A DNA stretch of 64,000 nucleotides, taken from Rana temporaria. Lineage: Eukaryota; Chordata; Amphibia; Anura; Ranidae. Numbering within the stretch: the stretch's first letter is position 1; each line of letters opens with the position of its first letter. Positions 61,301 to 63,400 of the stretch are shown here, in pieces. The position numbers were made by a program, and so were the translations under genes. The DNA is taken from NCBI RefSeq assembly GCF_905171775.1, contig NC_053500.1:124784241-124848240 (forward strand), read 5' to 3'. Below the pieces are notes generated by a model. The model had not been told where the DNA came from, ran no database searches, and saw nothing but the letters and a program-made list of their open reading frames with translations.

Positions 61301-61624
61301 CTTGTATTGTAATGTCAGATTTGTCAAACGTGCAAATAAAACGCACATCTGCTAGTTAAAATTTCGATCAATGGATAATATCAGTCTTCTGATCCTTATT
61401 TGCTAACCTGTTCTTGTATTGCCCTTTTTAAGTGAGGCAGCCAGGAGCAGATTAGTATCTAAAGTCATCAGACTCCTTTGCATTTAGTACAGGAGTGTCT
61501 TAATTTCCAGCCTTCACCTCTACTTTGAGCTGTCTCACTGCTCCGCTTCTCTCTTTCTCCTCCTTCTTTCTCTCAGGACTGCAGCTGAACAAAGCAGTAG
61601 GTTGGCAAAGTATAGAACGCTTCG
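18829..61624 (+). CDS. RPN2: RPN2 (ribophorin II), oligosaccharyltransferase subunit 2; 16 constitutive exons plus a cassette exon, 3' end outside window
   Basis: Ribophorin II is a non-catalytic subunit of the ER-membrane oligosaccharyltransferase, which moves the dolichol-linked glycan onto Asn in N-X-S/T sequons of nascent proteins beside the translocon. Joining 18829-18838 and fifteen downstream exons to 59717 gives one uninterrupted frame of 626 codons plus two bases, close to the roughly 630 residues usual for vertebrate RPN2. Visible features are a cleavable hydrophobic signal peptide (residues about 5-21), a long lumenal region with an NET sequon at about residue 105, the LFYAAQ, EDSSVTQIYHAV, LSHNRYH and [15 protein letters not shown] family landmarks, and a C-terminal part with three hydrophobic helices. 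All introns have GT/AG borders and preserve phase. The start has A at -3 and G at +4. The terminal exon lies beyond 64000. Introns are transposon-rich, but no exon is broken. Confidence 0.97.
19024..19173. mobile_element. hAT-type hairpin MITE in RPN2 intron 1
   Basis: GGCCCTCCAGTTGTTGTGGAACTACAAGTCCCAT is mirrored by ATGGGACTTGTAGTTCCACAACAGCTGCAGGGCC in split form. The outer ends are GGGTGCTCGG-like and TTTGACACCC. It belongs to the same family as 62562-62710 and 63248-63392. The target duplication was not resolved. Confidence 0.65.
19403..19608. mobile_element. 206-bp fold-back element, GCAACGAG duplication
   Basis: The left TAAGGATGAGCTCTGGCGTG and right CGCCAGAGCTCATCCTTA are inverted copies. 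GCAACGAG lies exactly outside both ends (19395-19402 and 19609-19616). An 8-bp duplication suggests a hAT-type element. A second copy is at 42685-42892 in intron 11. Confidence 0.85.
19982..20253. repeat. Imperfect fold-back carrying CGCAGGCGCA arms
   Basis: The left arm GACTGCGCAGGCGCAAACTT and right arm AAGTTTGCGCCTGCGCAGTC are complementary, as are AAATCTCCGAACCT and AGGTTCGGAGATTT. The centre carries TTAACATCC and GGATGTTAA. The GCGCAGGCGCA cores resemble NRF1-type sites. It lies about 1.2 kb inside intron 1; a regulatory role is only a possibility. Confidence 0.7.
20866..21945. repeat. Minisatellite C, about 34-bp unit, about 32 copies, RPN2 intron 1
   Basis: Units are CATTGGTGTGAGCGGGCGCA followed by GTAATGACCCCC and a variable C run that changes unit length from about 33 to 37 bp. 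Sub-blocks of variant units are clustered (TAAAGACC at about 21300-21500, GCAATGACCCCCAGTCG at about 21760-21905), showing local unit amplification. Reverse-strand frames here are artefacts. Confidence 0.92.
21946..22839. other. Intron 1 sequence, no separate gene
   Basis: Contains repeats of the phrase CATTGGTTGTCATGGCAGTG near 22060-22140 and MITE-like TTCACACCTGTG at about 22453. Open frames lack conserved domains. Confidence 0.35.
22840..23345 (+). repeat. Interspersed repeat, plus-orientation copy (inverted partner at about 34750-35560)
   Basis: Phrases such as GTTGATCCTGCTGTTC, CTCTGCACATGCTC, TTTCCTCCCTATCACATC, TGAGCAGCCCATGTG and CTCCTGCTTATG appear in reverse complement between about 34775 and 35545. 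No coding potential was recognised. Confidence 0.65.
23498..23905. mobile_element. MITE with AGCCCCTTTGACA termini, TTA duplication
   Basis: The left AGCCCCTTTGACATGTGCGG pairs with the right CGTGTCAAAGGGGCC; TTA lies outside both ends (23495-23497 and 23906-23908). The interior has paired TTTTTCATCC and GGATGAAAAA and CGGTCCGTGTTCATC. It is related to the element at 29731. Confidence 0.75.
24345..24538 (+). CDS. RPN2: RPN2 exon 2, residues 4-68
   Basis: The acceptor is TTTTTTTCCTACAG and the donor AAG|GTGAGT. The exon encodes the hydrophobic core of the signal peptide (FLQAFALLASVQA) and then the mature N terminus LTPSHYL, with NLENAYYYIVG downstream, a strong ribophorin II match. Confidence 0.96.
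24672..25102. mobile_element. Composite of a truncated TTAA element and a family A end
   Basis: TTAA followed by AGGGGTTGTAAAGGTACAAT (24668 on) matches the left part of the intact element at 34825 up to about 24885. The sequence then switches to a GAGAGTCAGGACGC hairpin and to the family A terminus CGGTCCTTAAGTGGT (ending about 25102), preceded by GCCCAGCCGTGCCATTCT as at about 54770. Two broken elements are therefore joined in intron 2. Confidence 0.55.
25433..25528 (+). CDS. RPN2: RPN2 exon 3, residues 69-100
   Basis: The acceptor is CTTCTCCACAG and the donor GAG|GTGAGT. It is 96 bp in phase 0. The translation includes NVDSLFYAAQSSQ, a conserved RPN2 lumenal segment. Confidence 0.96.
25631..25806 (+). 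CDS. RPN2: RPN2 exon 4, residues 101-159
   Basis: The acceptor is CTCTTTTATAG and the donor GC|GTAAGT. It encodes ISNETRD, whose NET sequon matches the position of the glycosylation site known in mammalian RPN2, then EDSSVTQIYHAVGAL and GLPLASQE. It ends two bases into codon 159. Confidence 0.96.
26308..27285. mobile_element. TTAA-flanked element (AGGGGTTGTAAACC ends) with a nested insertion
   Basis: The left AGGGGTTGTAAACCC and right GGGTTTACAACCCCT are inverted, with TTAA outside both (26304-26307 and 27286-27289). A second TTAA element occupies 26343-26835 inside it. The remaining interior contains no transposase frame. Confidence 0.75.
26343..26835. mobile_element. Nested TTAA-flanked element (AGCGG ends)
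   Basis: The left AGCGGTTCTCCACCCTAAAG and right TGGCACATCCGCT are the termini, with TTAA on both sides (26339-26342 and 26836-26839). A long poly-C tract lies at about 26521-26544. A second copy in reverse orientation occupies 36153-36610 in intron 8. Confidence 0.8.
27448..27675. mobile_element. Fold-back MITE with TGGGGATTATTTACTAAAGG end
   Basis: The left TTTACTAAAGGCAAAT pairs with the right ATTTGCCTTTAGTAAA, with CACTTCCAAGTGCA near the middle. The outer flanks are TGGGG and CCCCA. A second, interrupted copy begins at about 37068. Confidence 0.75.
28019..28681. mobile_element. hAT-type element with perfect 8-bp duplication GTGTCATT
   Basis: The element runs from TAGGGCTGCAACTAACGATT to AGTTGTTTCGGCCCTA. 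GTGTCATT lies exactly outside each end (28011-28018 and 28682-28689). Subterminal ATCGATTA repeats are abundant at both ends. It is non-autonomous. Its right third is repeated as a fragment at 57007-57271 in intron 13. Confidence 0.88.
28690..29726. other. Intron 4 sequence, no gene recognised
   Basis: Mixed sequence with T-rich tracts near 29540-29650. No conserved frame or defined element. Confidence 0.35.
29731..30108. mobile_element. TTCACAC-ended MITE
   Basis: The left GGGCTCTTTCACACGGGCGG and right CCGCCCCGTGTGAAAGGGCC are inverted copies; the flanks are TAA (29728-29730) and TTA (30109-30111), a TWA-type duplication. The interior matches the element at 23498 (CGTATGTCCGCTTTTTCATC). 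Confidence 0.78.
30123..30340. mobile_element. Fragment of a TTCACACTG-type MITE
   Basis: CCCCTTTCACACTGTGGCGG is followed by mirrored GGCGCTATT and AATAGCGCC and by AGCGGCGG-type hairpins, as in the element at 13268. The right terminus is missing or diverged. Confidence 0.45.
30369..30711. mobile_element. MITE with GGCTCCATTCA ends
   Basis: The left GGCTCCATTCAGACGTAGGC and right GCCTAGGTGTGAATGGAGCC are inverted copies around AATCGC and GCGATT repeats. It is non-coding. Confidence 0.65.
30871..31168. mobile_element. TTAA-group element related to the AGCGG family
   Basis: The left AGCAGAGTTCCACCC and right GGAACTCCGCT are followed on the right by TTAA (31169-31172). The left flank is TGAA, so one side has decayed. 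The GTCAGCAGCTACAGTATTTG core is shared with 26343 and 36153. Confidence 0.55.
31912..31987 (+). CDS. RPN2: RPN2 exon 5, residues 159-184
   Basis: The acceptor is GTCTTTGCAG and the donor GAA|GTAAGG. It completes codon 159 as Ala and encodes LSQQADLRGIVEEIE. It is separated from exon 4 by a 6.1-kb transposon-filled intron. Confidence 0.95.
32569..32751. mobile_element. 183-bp palindromic hAT MITE with perfect duplication CCCTAGGT
   Basis: The left CAGTGGTCATCAACCTTGTC pairs with the right GACAGGGTTGATGACCACTG. CCCTAGGT occurs exactly outside both ends (32561-32568 and 32752-32759). The ends are nearly identical, suggesting a fairly recent insertion into intron 5. Confidence 0.92.
33447..33581 (+). 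CDS. RPN2: RPN2 exon 6, residues 185-229
   Basis: The acceptor is TTCTTGCTTCAG and the donor GAG|GTAAAG. It encodes DLVARLDDLGG, YLQFEEGLEATALFVAATY and SDHVGMEP, all characteristic of RPN2. Confidence 0.96.
33676..33852 (+). CDS. RPN2: RPN2 exon 7, residues 230-288
   Basis: The acceptor is TTTCTATTTCTCAG. It encodes QLVNAIFSRKNFDSLSEAFS and LSHNRYHLPLIVVPDG. The donor AAG|GTGCAT departs from consensus at +3 to +6, yet phase and homology require this boundary because exon 8 resumes with LLVTNVLSQPL. Confidence 0.94.
33954..34699 (+). mobile_element. hAT element, internally deleted, perfect 8-bp duplication AAAAATAT
   Basis: TAGGGCTG at the left and CAGCCATA at the right are imperfect inverted ends. 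AAAAATAT lies directly outside both (33946-33953 and 34700-34707). Subterminal ATTAATCGATT repeats resemble the element at 28019. It retains the 3' end of a transposase gene (34103-34336) but is too short to be autonomous. It sits just downstream of RPN2 exon 7. Confidence 0.85.
34103..34336 (+). pseudogene. hAT transposase remnant, C-terminal dimerisation domain
   Basis: The last 50 or so codons read VSATSVPCERLFSSSGYIVN followed by KMRSCLLPENVNTLVCLHDW and a stop. The pattern matches the hAT-family C-terminal dimerisation region (S-x-CER-x-FS-x-x-G-x-I-x-x-x-x-R-x-x-L-x-P-x-x-x-x-x-L). The upstream BED finger and catalytic core are absent, so this is a fragment and not an active enzyme. It lies inside the 746-bp hAT element and shares its orientation with RPN2. 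Confidence 0.85.
34750..35560 (-). repeat. Interspersed repeat, reverse copy of 22840-23345, with nested TTAA element
   Basis: Reverse-complement phrases of the 22.84-kb copy are visible, such as CACATGGGCTGCTCAGATGT, GAGCATGTGCAGAG and GAACAGCAGGATCAAC. It is interrupted by the complete TTAA element at 34825-35083. Confidence 0.65.
34825..35083. mobile_element. TTAA-flanked MITE (AGGGGTTGTAAAGG ends)
   Basis: The left AGGGGTTGTAAAGGTACAAT and right ATTGTACCTTTACATCCCCT are inverted copies, with TTAA on both sides (34821-34824 and 35084-35087). A truncated copy starts at 24672 in intron 2. Confidence 0.82.
35828..35946 (+). CDS. RPN2: RPN2 exon 8, residues 289-328
   Basis: The acceptor is CTTGTGTTTAG and the donor GG|GTAAGA. 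It encodes LLVTNVLSQPLTEAKVTV and ends two bases into a Gly codon. It begins the membrane-proximal lumenal beta-rich part of the protein. Confidence 0.93.
36153..36610. mobile_element. TTAA-flanked element (AGCGG ends), reverse copy
   Basis: The left AGCGGATGTTCCGCC and right GGTGGAGAACCGCT are bounded by TTAA at 36149-36152 and 36611-36614. The interior GTCCTGGAGTCC, CACGCTGAGGGAACC and TGTGTGCTGGGA matches the reverse complement of 26343-26835. Confidence 0.82.
37293..38240. mobile_element. Insertion with (GT)n, poly-T and a GGACGGACGG minisatellite
   Basis: The host MITE is interrupted with TAG at both borders (37290-37292 and 38241-38243). The insert starts with (GT) repeats (about 37294-37336) and a T run (about 37343-37370). 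It contains a minisatellite (about 37680-38065) and ends with a small hairpin ACTCGGGGAAATGCTCGG then GGGACATCCC. The family is not identified. Confidence 0.5.
37680..38065. repeat. Minisatellite D, about 28-bp unit
   Basis: Units are ACCGGACGGACGGGGGGGAG followed by AAGAGAGA, with a purine-only + strand. Towards the right, units change to GGCACGGACGGGGGAAGGGG variants. Long frames on both strands (up to 199 codons) are artefacts of the repeat. Confidence 0.85.
38563..38693. mobile_element. 131-bp hairpin MITE (GGCTGTATTCACACC), TAA duplication
   Basis: The left GGCTGTATTCACACCTATG and right CATAGGTGTGAATCTAGCC are inverted, with AGTGCTTTTTGCA and its complement inside. TAA lies outside both ends (38560-38562 and 38694-38696). 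A sister copy is at 44462. Confidence 0.82.
38872..39455. mobile_element. TACACACG-type MITE in RPN2 intron 8
   Basis: The left GGCCTCGTACACACGAC pairs with the right GTCGTGTGTACGAGGCC around multiple CTCGTCGAGAAAC-type repeats. The target duplication is unclear. Confidence 0.7.
39521..39706. mobile_element. Possible TTAA-group MITE
   Basis: AAAGCGGAACTAAACCC at the left and GAAGTTCCACTTTAA at the right resemble the AGCGG-ended elements. A 30-nt T run lies inside. The borders are tentative. Confidence 0.4.
40157..40262 (+). CDS. RPN2: RPN2 exon 9, residues 328-363
   Basis: The acceptor is TTCTTTTATTAG and the donor GAG|GTGAGC. It completes Gly328 and encodes DLFELNFMDSKPASGYYDF then VEGDSRYMANQVE, matching RPN2. 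Confidence 0.95.
40263..41735 (+). other. RPN2: RPN2 intron 9, no element or gene recognised
   Basis: AT-rich, low-repeat intronic sequence. It is one of the few stretches in the window without a clear inverted-repeat element. Confidence 0.5.
41736..41827 (+). CDS. RPN2: RPN2 exon 10, residues 364-394
   Basis: The acceptor is GTTGTGTTTGCAG and the donor AG|GTAATT. It encodes LKVKVSTEVGISNVDLSVVD and KDQSISPKTS, and ends two bases into an Arg codon. Confidence 0.95.
41930..42044 (+). CDS. RPN2: RPN2 exon 11, residues 394-432
   Basis: The acceptor is CTCTTCTCTGTAG and the donor CAG|GTACAT. It encodes FPSKAKGPLTADGHQNFALS and DVNTGASLTPHQ. The preceding intron is only 102 bp. Confidence 0.95.
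42367..42445. repeat. Perfect 79-nt palindrome, one-base centre
   Basis: Arms of 39 nt (42367-42405 and 42407-42445) are exact reverse complements about the single A at 42406. The centre reads CCTGTACAGTACAGG. It lies in RPN2 intron 11 and belongs to none of the recognised MITE families. The one-base centre is unlike a microRNA precursor. Confidence 0.9.
42685..42892. mobile_element. Second copy of the TAAGGATGAGCTC fold-back element
   Basis: The left TAAGGATGAGCTCAGGCGTG and right ACGCCTGAGCTCATCCTT match the element at 19403. The flanks (GCTCGGGCA and TCTCGGGG) no longer give a clean duplication. The interior GCTAATCACAGGCAG is shared. Confidence 0.75.
43300..44340 (+). pseudogene. Decayed DIRS-type retrotransposon relic in intron 11
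   Basis: Frame-broken fragments appear in the order RT, RNase H, recombinase. RT-like sequence lies near 43440-43500 (KFLPRFLFF, corresponding to KVLAPILALL of the intact copy). RNase H core ATDASLSVWG is near 43836-43870. Recombinase sequence AFLVATASVRQVSEL then FLPKVFLYFYLNEG lies at about 43980-44125. Many stops and frameshifts show it is long dead. It has the same orientation as RPN2 and as the younger DIRS copy in intron 13. Confidence 0.75.
44462..44605. mobile_element. 144-bp hairpin MITE, sister of 38563
   Basis: The left GGCTGGATTCACACCTATGC pairs with the right GCATAGGTGTGAATCCAGCC; the flanks TAA and TTA fit a TWA duplication. Confidence 0.82.
45009..45203 (+). CDS. RPN2: RPN2 exon 12, residues 433-497
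   Basis: The acceptor is ATTCTTCTTAG and the donor ATG|GTATGT. It encodes [40 protein letters not shown] and NPILWNM, one of the most conserved stretches of the family. Confidence 0.97.
45395..45904. mobile_element. TACACACG-type MITE in RPN2 intron 12
   Basis: The left GAAGCCTCATACACACGC and right CGTGTGTACAGGGCTTC are inverted ends. The interior contains CTCGACGAGAAAA and TTCTTGCC motifs on both strands, and a short palindrome CTTTCAAAAGAACCGCGGTTCTTTTGAAAG at about 45773-45802. Confidence 0.72.
45905..47091 (+). other. RPN2: RPN2 intron 12 sequence, no gene recognised
   Basis: Mirrored TTCTTGCTGCTGGAATAACC and GGTTATTCCAGCAGCAAG (about 46240 and 46365) outline a fold-back remnant. Open frames such as 46684-47049 carry no recognisable domain. 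Confidence 0.4.
47095..47528. mobile_element. TTCACAC-ended MITE with internal CATCAGTTTTT tandem
   Basis: The left GGGCTCTTTCACACGTCCG pairs with the right CGGACGTGTGAAAGAGCCC; TAA lies outside both ends (47092-47094 and 47529-47531). A short-period CATCAGTTTTT repeat fills the left half, and ACGGA/TCCGT repeats fill the right. Confidence 0.85.
47825..47911 (+). CDS. RPN2: RPN2 exon 13, residues 498-526
   Basis: The acceptor is TCTTTTTCAG and the donor CAG|GTAACC. It encodes ADVVIKFPEEDAPTPMQSKS and LFTPKPDIQ. The following intron (8.8 kb) contains the DIRS retrotransposon. Confidence 0.95.
48264..48468. repeat. Left inverted terminal repeat of the DIRS element
   Basis: TTTCTCTTGTCGTCCATGGA through CAGCATGCAGCCTCAG is the reverse complement of 53876-54076. 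Identity is high, with a few mismatches at the outer edge (TTTCTCTTG against CTTTTCTTTG). Confidence 0.9.
49511..50710 (+). CDS. DIRS ORF1, gag-like protein (399 aa)
   Basis: The first frame of the element starts at an ATG preceded by CCCCCCCAGC, about 1.25 kb from the left end. The N-terminal third is acidic and serine-rich. The middle contains a hydrophilic helical stretch (PYVPFFDKFIDAEWEKP, about residues 125-145) typical of DIRS gag-like proteins. The C-terminal 50 residues are very basic and Pro/Gly-rich, which would suit nucleic-acid binding. There is no zinc knuckle. It probably packages the RNA during retrotransposition (family inference). It has no internal stop and overlaps the RT frame by about 260 bp in another frame. 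Confidence 0.8.
   Translation: MAEAAGTSASALTIDSLSAVLETFVARVEAACGSKGGKKRPLPPLSPGECSDSDQDLAAQVPGSVVSEDVDQDLPEEDTVTGSGHDKALVRELINAVRDSLKLDGTAEVSAEGSVSFGSHKLDRSVKVFPYVPFFDKFIDAEWEKPQKAFVVPHRLAVRYPFEENVLKKWASPPVVDPPVARLNKVTTLPVEGVPAFKDQTDRRSEALTRSMFTMLGSALRPIVATALVSQTLTEWAKILRQAAEEHQLPSEVIRLADQLVQGLVYVCDASLDAAPLVSRASVSAVVLRRLLWLKCWSADQASKKALADLPFKGERLFGSSLDDIIKDVTGGKSTFLPQSSKGKGPRRKPGPSFPAQKRFFRQSGPAGKPSQPDRGPAGGQKRPWVRKPNTPAPKPATA
50451..52607 (+). CDS. DIRS ORF2, reverse transcriptase / RNase H (718 aa frame)
   Basis: The frame opens at a GTG inside ORF1, so the true start is uncertain. The RT domain shows FVVPKKDGFRPILDLKALN, SLDIKDAYLHVPI and FVALPFGLASAPRVF, then the catalytic YLDD at about residues 293-296. 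RNase H follows with TTDASLSGWGG (catalytic Asp at about 459), VLELRAI, QSDNATAVAYI and ADYLSRQ, so the acidic residues look complete. The last 130 residues (DVDLLASRLN to ILIAPDWPRRPWY) match the segment between RNase H and recombinase in DIRS elements. No internal stop is present. It copies element RNA into DNA, probably in a cytoplasmic or nuclear particle. Confidence 0.92.
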   Translation: MRGFLGLLWTTLSRMSQEGKALSSLSPPRGRDPAASRVLLFPHRSAFFVSQGPRVNPPSPTGAQLGDRNVPGCVSQTRRHPSPQLHEGLPPPDSWVGGRLRRFTARWTSLLSDRWVCEVVSSGYKIEFLSYPPNRFFPSSLPLLPARRAALLGAVRDLLGCGVILPVPQDERFQGFYSNLFVVPKKDGFRPILDLKALNVFVKVRKFRMESIRSVVAALHSGDFLASLDIKDAYLHVPICASHQRFLRFAIGEDHYQFVALPFGLASAPRVFTKVLAPILALLRQRGIAIVGYLDDLLLRAASASELREDVSITSQTLQEFGWVLNIQKSVLVPTQRLEYLGLILDSSMARVFLPLEKLQTLQSAVRVLTSRKWSSLRFCMRVLGLMVASFEAVPYAQFHTRVLQREILSKWNRSPLSLDRQIQVSNLVRTSLNWWLRSPALRAGKSFLPLQWTVVTTDASLSGWGGVWGVQSAQGRWTLAESRLPINVLELRAIRLCLSSWSRRLQGRPIRIQSDNATAVAYINHQGGTRSSTAASEVAHILRWAERSVPALSAVYIPGVENWQADYLSRQMLDQGEWSLHQEVFQLICRRWGYPDVDLLASRLNRKVSRFVARSRDPWADASDALVAPWGQYRLIYAFPPLKLLPRLLRRVEAEGIPMILIAPDWPRRPWYADLVRLVADTPWRLPVREDLLSQGPILHPALQSLALTAWLLKARF
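52583..53615 (+). pseudogene. DIRS ORF3, tyrosine recombinase, broken by one frameshift
   Basis: The frame from ATG 52583 encodes the N-terminal core-binding part (ARKSSSRKIYHRTWKAYISM, LSTIKGQISALAVFFQ). It then loses register near 53003-53018. The catalytic half continues one base out of phase and ends at TAA 53613-53615. In the second part the catalytic set is visible: the first Arg in TSVRRVSEL, HSTR at 53439-53450, Trp in ATWSSVH, and the nucleophilic Tyr in KFYKVD (53547-53549). The shift equals one extra base or two missing bases. It overlaps the RT frame by 25 bp. The enzyme would normally insert the circular DNA copy; this copy is probably inactive. Confidence 0.9.
53728..53838. repeat. 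DIRS internal complementary region
   Basis: Bases 53728-53780 are the reverse complement of the extreme left end (GTCCATGGACGACAAGAGAAAA side). Bases 53781-53838 are the reverse complement of the extreme right end (TAGGATTTTTTGTACTCACC and onward). The two are joined head to tail, as expected of a template that bridges the two element ends during circle formation in the DIRS1 model. Confidence 0.88.
53876..54108. repeat. Right inverted terminal repeat plus outer extension of the DIRS element
   Basis: 53876-54076 mirrors the left terminal repeat. Beyond it about 30 bases (GATTTTACGGTGAGTACAAA and following) have no left-end partner but are present, complemented, in the internal complementary region. 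A longer right end of this sort is known for DIRS1. The border with host sequence is near 54107-54110, within a T run. Confidence 0.85.
54829..55142 (+). other. RPN2: RPN2 intron 13 sequence, no gene recognised
   Basis: Unique-looking intronic sequence without an element border that I could define. Confidence 0.35.
55143..55318. mobile_element. Fold-back MITE (GGGGGAGTTTTACTAAAACTGGA)
   Basis: The left GGAGTTTTACTAAAACTGGA pairs with the right TCCAGTTTTAATCTCCCC, with mirrored ATTCTGGTGCAGCTCTGCA-like and TGCAGAGCTTCACCAGAT sequence inside. It is non-coding. Confidence 0.7.
56161..56427. mobile_element. 267-bp TTCACAC-ended MITE, TTA duplication
   Basis: The left GGCCCCTTTCACACTGCCG pairs with the right AGTGTGAAAGGGGCC. 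TTA lies exactly outside both ends (56158-56160 and 56428-56430). It lies about 260 bp upstream of RPN2 exon 14. Confidence 0.85.
56689..56784 (+). CDS. RPN2: RPN2 exon 14, residues 527-558, first transmembrane helix
   Basis: The acceptor is CATTTTCTGCAG and the donor CTT|GTAAGT. It encodes HLFREPEKRPPTVVSTTF and then the leucine-rich hydrophobic run ALVLAPLLLLFIL, the first of the C-terminal membrane helices. Confidence 0.96.
57007..57271. repeat. Truncated right end of the hAT element at 28019
   Basis: GATGTTTAGTAACATAATGG, ATAATCGCTACTGTAAGG and the terminal ATTCGTTTCGGCCCTA follow 28420-28681 closely. The left two thirds are missing. It lies in intron 14. Confidence 0.75.
57272..58344 (+). 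other. RPN2: RPN2 intron 14 sequence, no gene recognised
   Basis: Poly-A (about 57781-57800) and poly-T (about 57894-57906) tracts and general AT-rich sequence. No element pair was identified. Confidence 0.35.
58349..59263 (+). mobile_element. TTAA-flanked family A element, uninterrupted copy
   Basis: CCACTTGCTTACTGGG follows TTAA (58345-58348), and the element ends TGAAGAAG before TTAA (59264-59267). It shares GGTCGTGCGACGTGGCTCCC, CTTTTGGTGGTATTTGATC, GATACGTATTCTTCT and CGACATTATGGCGGACAC with the copies at 12480 and 48057. It gives the pre-insertion structure against which the DIRS insertion can be read. Confidence 0.75.
59413..59488 (+). CDS. RPN2: RPN2 exon 15, residues 559-584
   Basis: The acceptor is TTTTCATTGTAG and the donor G|GTATGG. 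It encodes WIKIGVNISNFSFAPSTLIF then HLGHA, and ends one base into an Ala codon. Confidence 0.95.
59588..59717 (+). CDS. RPN2: RPN2 exon 16, residues 584-627, last membrane helices
   Basis: The acceptor is TTTTGTCTTCCAAG and the donor AG|GTAATG. It encodes MLGLMYVYWTHLNMFQTLKY and LAILGIVTFLAGNRMLAQKA, ending KAVK plus two bases of an Arg codon. It forms the final hydrophobic helix and the start of the short cytosolic tail. Confidence 0.96.
59718..61576 (+). other. RPN2: RPN2 intron 16, no separate gene recognised
   Basis: Contains GTTCACTTTAAC-type repeats near 60240-60285 and scattered short open frames without domains. The end of the intron is a pyrimidine tract leading to the acceptor of the cassette exon. 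Confidence 0.45.
61577..61624 (+). CDS. RPN2: RPN2 cassette exon 17 (48 nt, 16 codons)
   Basis: After the pyrimidine-rich acceptor TTCTTTCTCTCAG the sequence continues the frame as R-TAAEQSSRLAKYRTL-R. A GTAATC donor at 61625 makes the exon exactly 48 nt, so including or skipping it preserves frame. If the donor is not used, the next codon is TAA, giving a protein ending KYRTLR. Established RPN2 proteins end shortly after KR with a three-residue tail, so this segment is best explained as the optional insert before that tail. From memory, related inserts occur in some vertebrate RPN2 isoforms. Confidence 0.72.
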
Positions 61625-62561
61625 GTAATCTGGGCGCTCCCCATGAAGTAAGGCTGCCTTTGCACTTCATTGTTCCTCTTGGTCAACATGCATGCTGACC
61701 CCCCTCCATGTCACCATACCCTTGTGTCCAACCTTCCATCCATGCTCACCACTCATTACTAAACACCAGGCGTTTGGGCTTTTGTAGACTGACTTGTAGT
61801 GAGTGCTGTAAAAATTGAAAATATTGTCTCTTGGCCTCAGAAGAGGGTCACTGCTCTATTTTCAGTGGCTTTAATCTCCTCTGAGGTAGGAAGAACAAGC
61901 TTTGTGCTTTTTGTGTGTTGAAGAGGTGCCCTATAACCCCTCATTGCTAACATCCGTACACCTCCATCTGGTGTGTTATTAATATCACCACTGACTGCGC
62001 TTCAAACAAATGTCACACGATGTGTCAGACCTGTGGAAGCGCATGGGACACCTGTACAGATCTGAGGAAAACATGGATTTATTCTAATTCACCTTTACAT
62101 TGTCGGTATGCAGGTTTTATAATTAGCAAGTCACAGTCACGAATAAGAGCAGTGCATGCTGTAACCCCTTTCTCGCATGTTTAACGTTTGTTTATAGTTC
62201 CTTTATTTTAGTTGGGTGTGGGAAGAGTTTATTTTTATTTTCTATTTTTTTGGGGAGGGCGGTCTGTCTCTTCATCTCCTATAAGACAAAACCAGGAGAA
62301 ATATCTTCTTAGACAGGACTCCAGGTTTCCCCTGGTCTAATCGGAGCCTAGAACATCTGGAGGTAGGTAGGTAGATGTGTGTCTGAGAATCGGGGGCAGA
62401 AATACATCCTGGTGGTCCCTCTCTAGAGCCAGGACCCAATACTGATTTTTGTGGGATGAACCGTGGCAGCACCAGGAGTGCAATAAAACAAAGTTCTCCT
62501 GCGCTCTGGTGTTTTCGCTAAACACGGGTAGTGTAGTCCAATCTTAAGGCAAGGTCTAGAG

Positions 62562-62710
62562 CAGGGGGTCTTCAAACTACGGCCCTCCAGGTGTTCAGGA
62601 ACTACAGTTCCCATCATGCCTAGTCATGTCGGTGAATGTCAGAGTTTTGCAATGTCTCATGGGAAGTGTAGTTCTGCAACAGCTGAAGGGCCGTAGTTTG
62701 AGGATGCCTG
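62562..62710. mobile_element. 149-bp hAT MITE with perfect duplication GTCTAGAG
   Basis: The left CAGGGGGTCTTCAAACTACG pairs with the right CGTAGTTTGAGGATGCCTG. GTCTAGAG lies exactly outside both ends (62554-62561 and 62711-62718). The interior GAACTACAGTTCCCATCATG is shared with 19024 and 63248. Confidence 0.92.
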
Positions 62711-62997
62711 GTCTAGAGTCTTTCAGCCCTCCTCAGAACAAAGGGTGTTCATACGGCTAAAGAAAAAAGGAGGGCGCACCGACCTAGTGCATTTGCACAT
62801 ATAAAAAGGTTTTATTAAATATAATAAAAGCGATTAGTCTTACAAAAGGAGCTTGAGTAAACGCTTATCTAGCAGTCGGACTGGTCTCTTGGCACCTGCC
62901 AGCAGAACCTGATGATAACTAGGATCAGATGATACCCCGATGGCGGAATGGCACTGGGAGTGCAGCAGTCTATCAAATCTCTGTGAATATTAGCAGT

Positions 62998-63100
62998 TTG
63001 CACAGCACTTTACAATGTAGAGGACGACAGTACAATTACAATTCAGTTCAATAAAGAAGGGACAGGAGTTCCCTGCTTGTGAAACTTCCATTCTAAAGTA
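62998..63100. repeat. Dispersed repeat related to 17389-17516
   Basis: TTTGCACAGCACTTTACAAT, ACAATTACAATTCAGTTCAATA and TTCCCTGCTTGTGAAACTT resemble the ACAGTTACAATACAA and CCCTGCTTAGAAGAG phrases of the 17.4-kb copy. Family unnamed. Confidence 0.4.
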
Positions 63101-63247
63101 AGGGGGAGATGGTACAAACGGTAATGGCTTTGGGGGATGATCTGATGGAGGTGGCTTGCTTGGGTACAGCTCTTGGGTGGATGTGGAATAAGCTTTTCCT
63201 GAATAAATACGTTTTTTCGGGATCGCCTATTGGCAGACAGGGTAGGG

Positions 63248-63392
63248 GTGTCAAACTGGCGGCCCTCCAGCTGTTCCGAAACCCCATCATGCCTCTGCCT
63301 GTGAGAGTCATGCTTGTAACTGTTAGCCTTGCAATGCCTCATGAGACTTGTAGTTTTGCAACAGCTGGAGGGCCGCCAGTTTGACACCCCTG
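63248..63392. mobile_element. hAT-type hairpin MITE interrupting a dispersed repeat
   Basis: GTGTCAAACTGGCGGCCCTC pairs with GAGGGCCGCCAGTTTGACAC. GGGTAGGG occurs on each side (63240-63247 and 63393-63400), though overlap with the left terminus leaves the exact border open. The sequence on both sides appears to be one continuous dispersed repeat. Confidence 0.75.
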
Positions 63393-63400
63393 GGGTAGGG

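Noticed and set aside
62313..62340. Possible RPN2 terminal exon at CAGGACTCCAGG
   Set aside because: The frame after the would-be acceptor gives TPGFPWS-like residues, not the short conserved tail, and no poly-pyrimidine tract precedes it.
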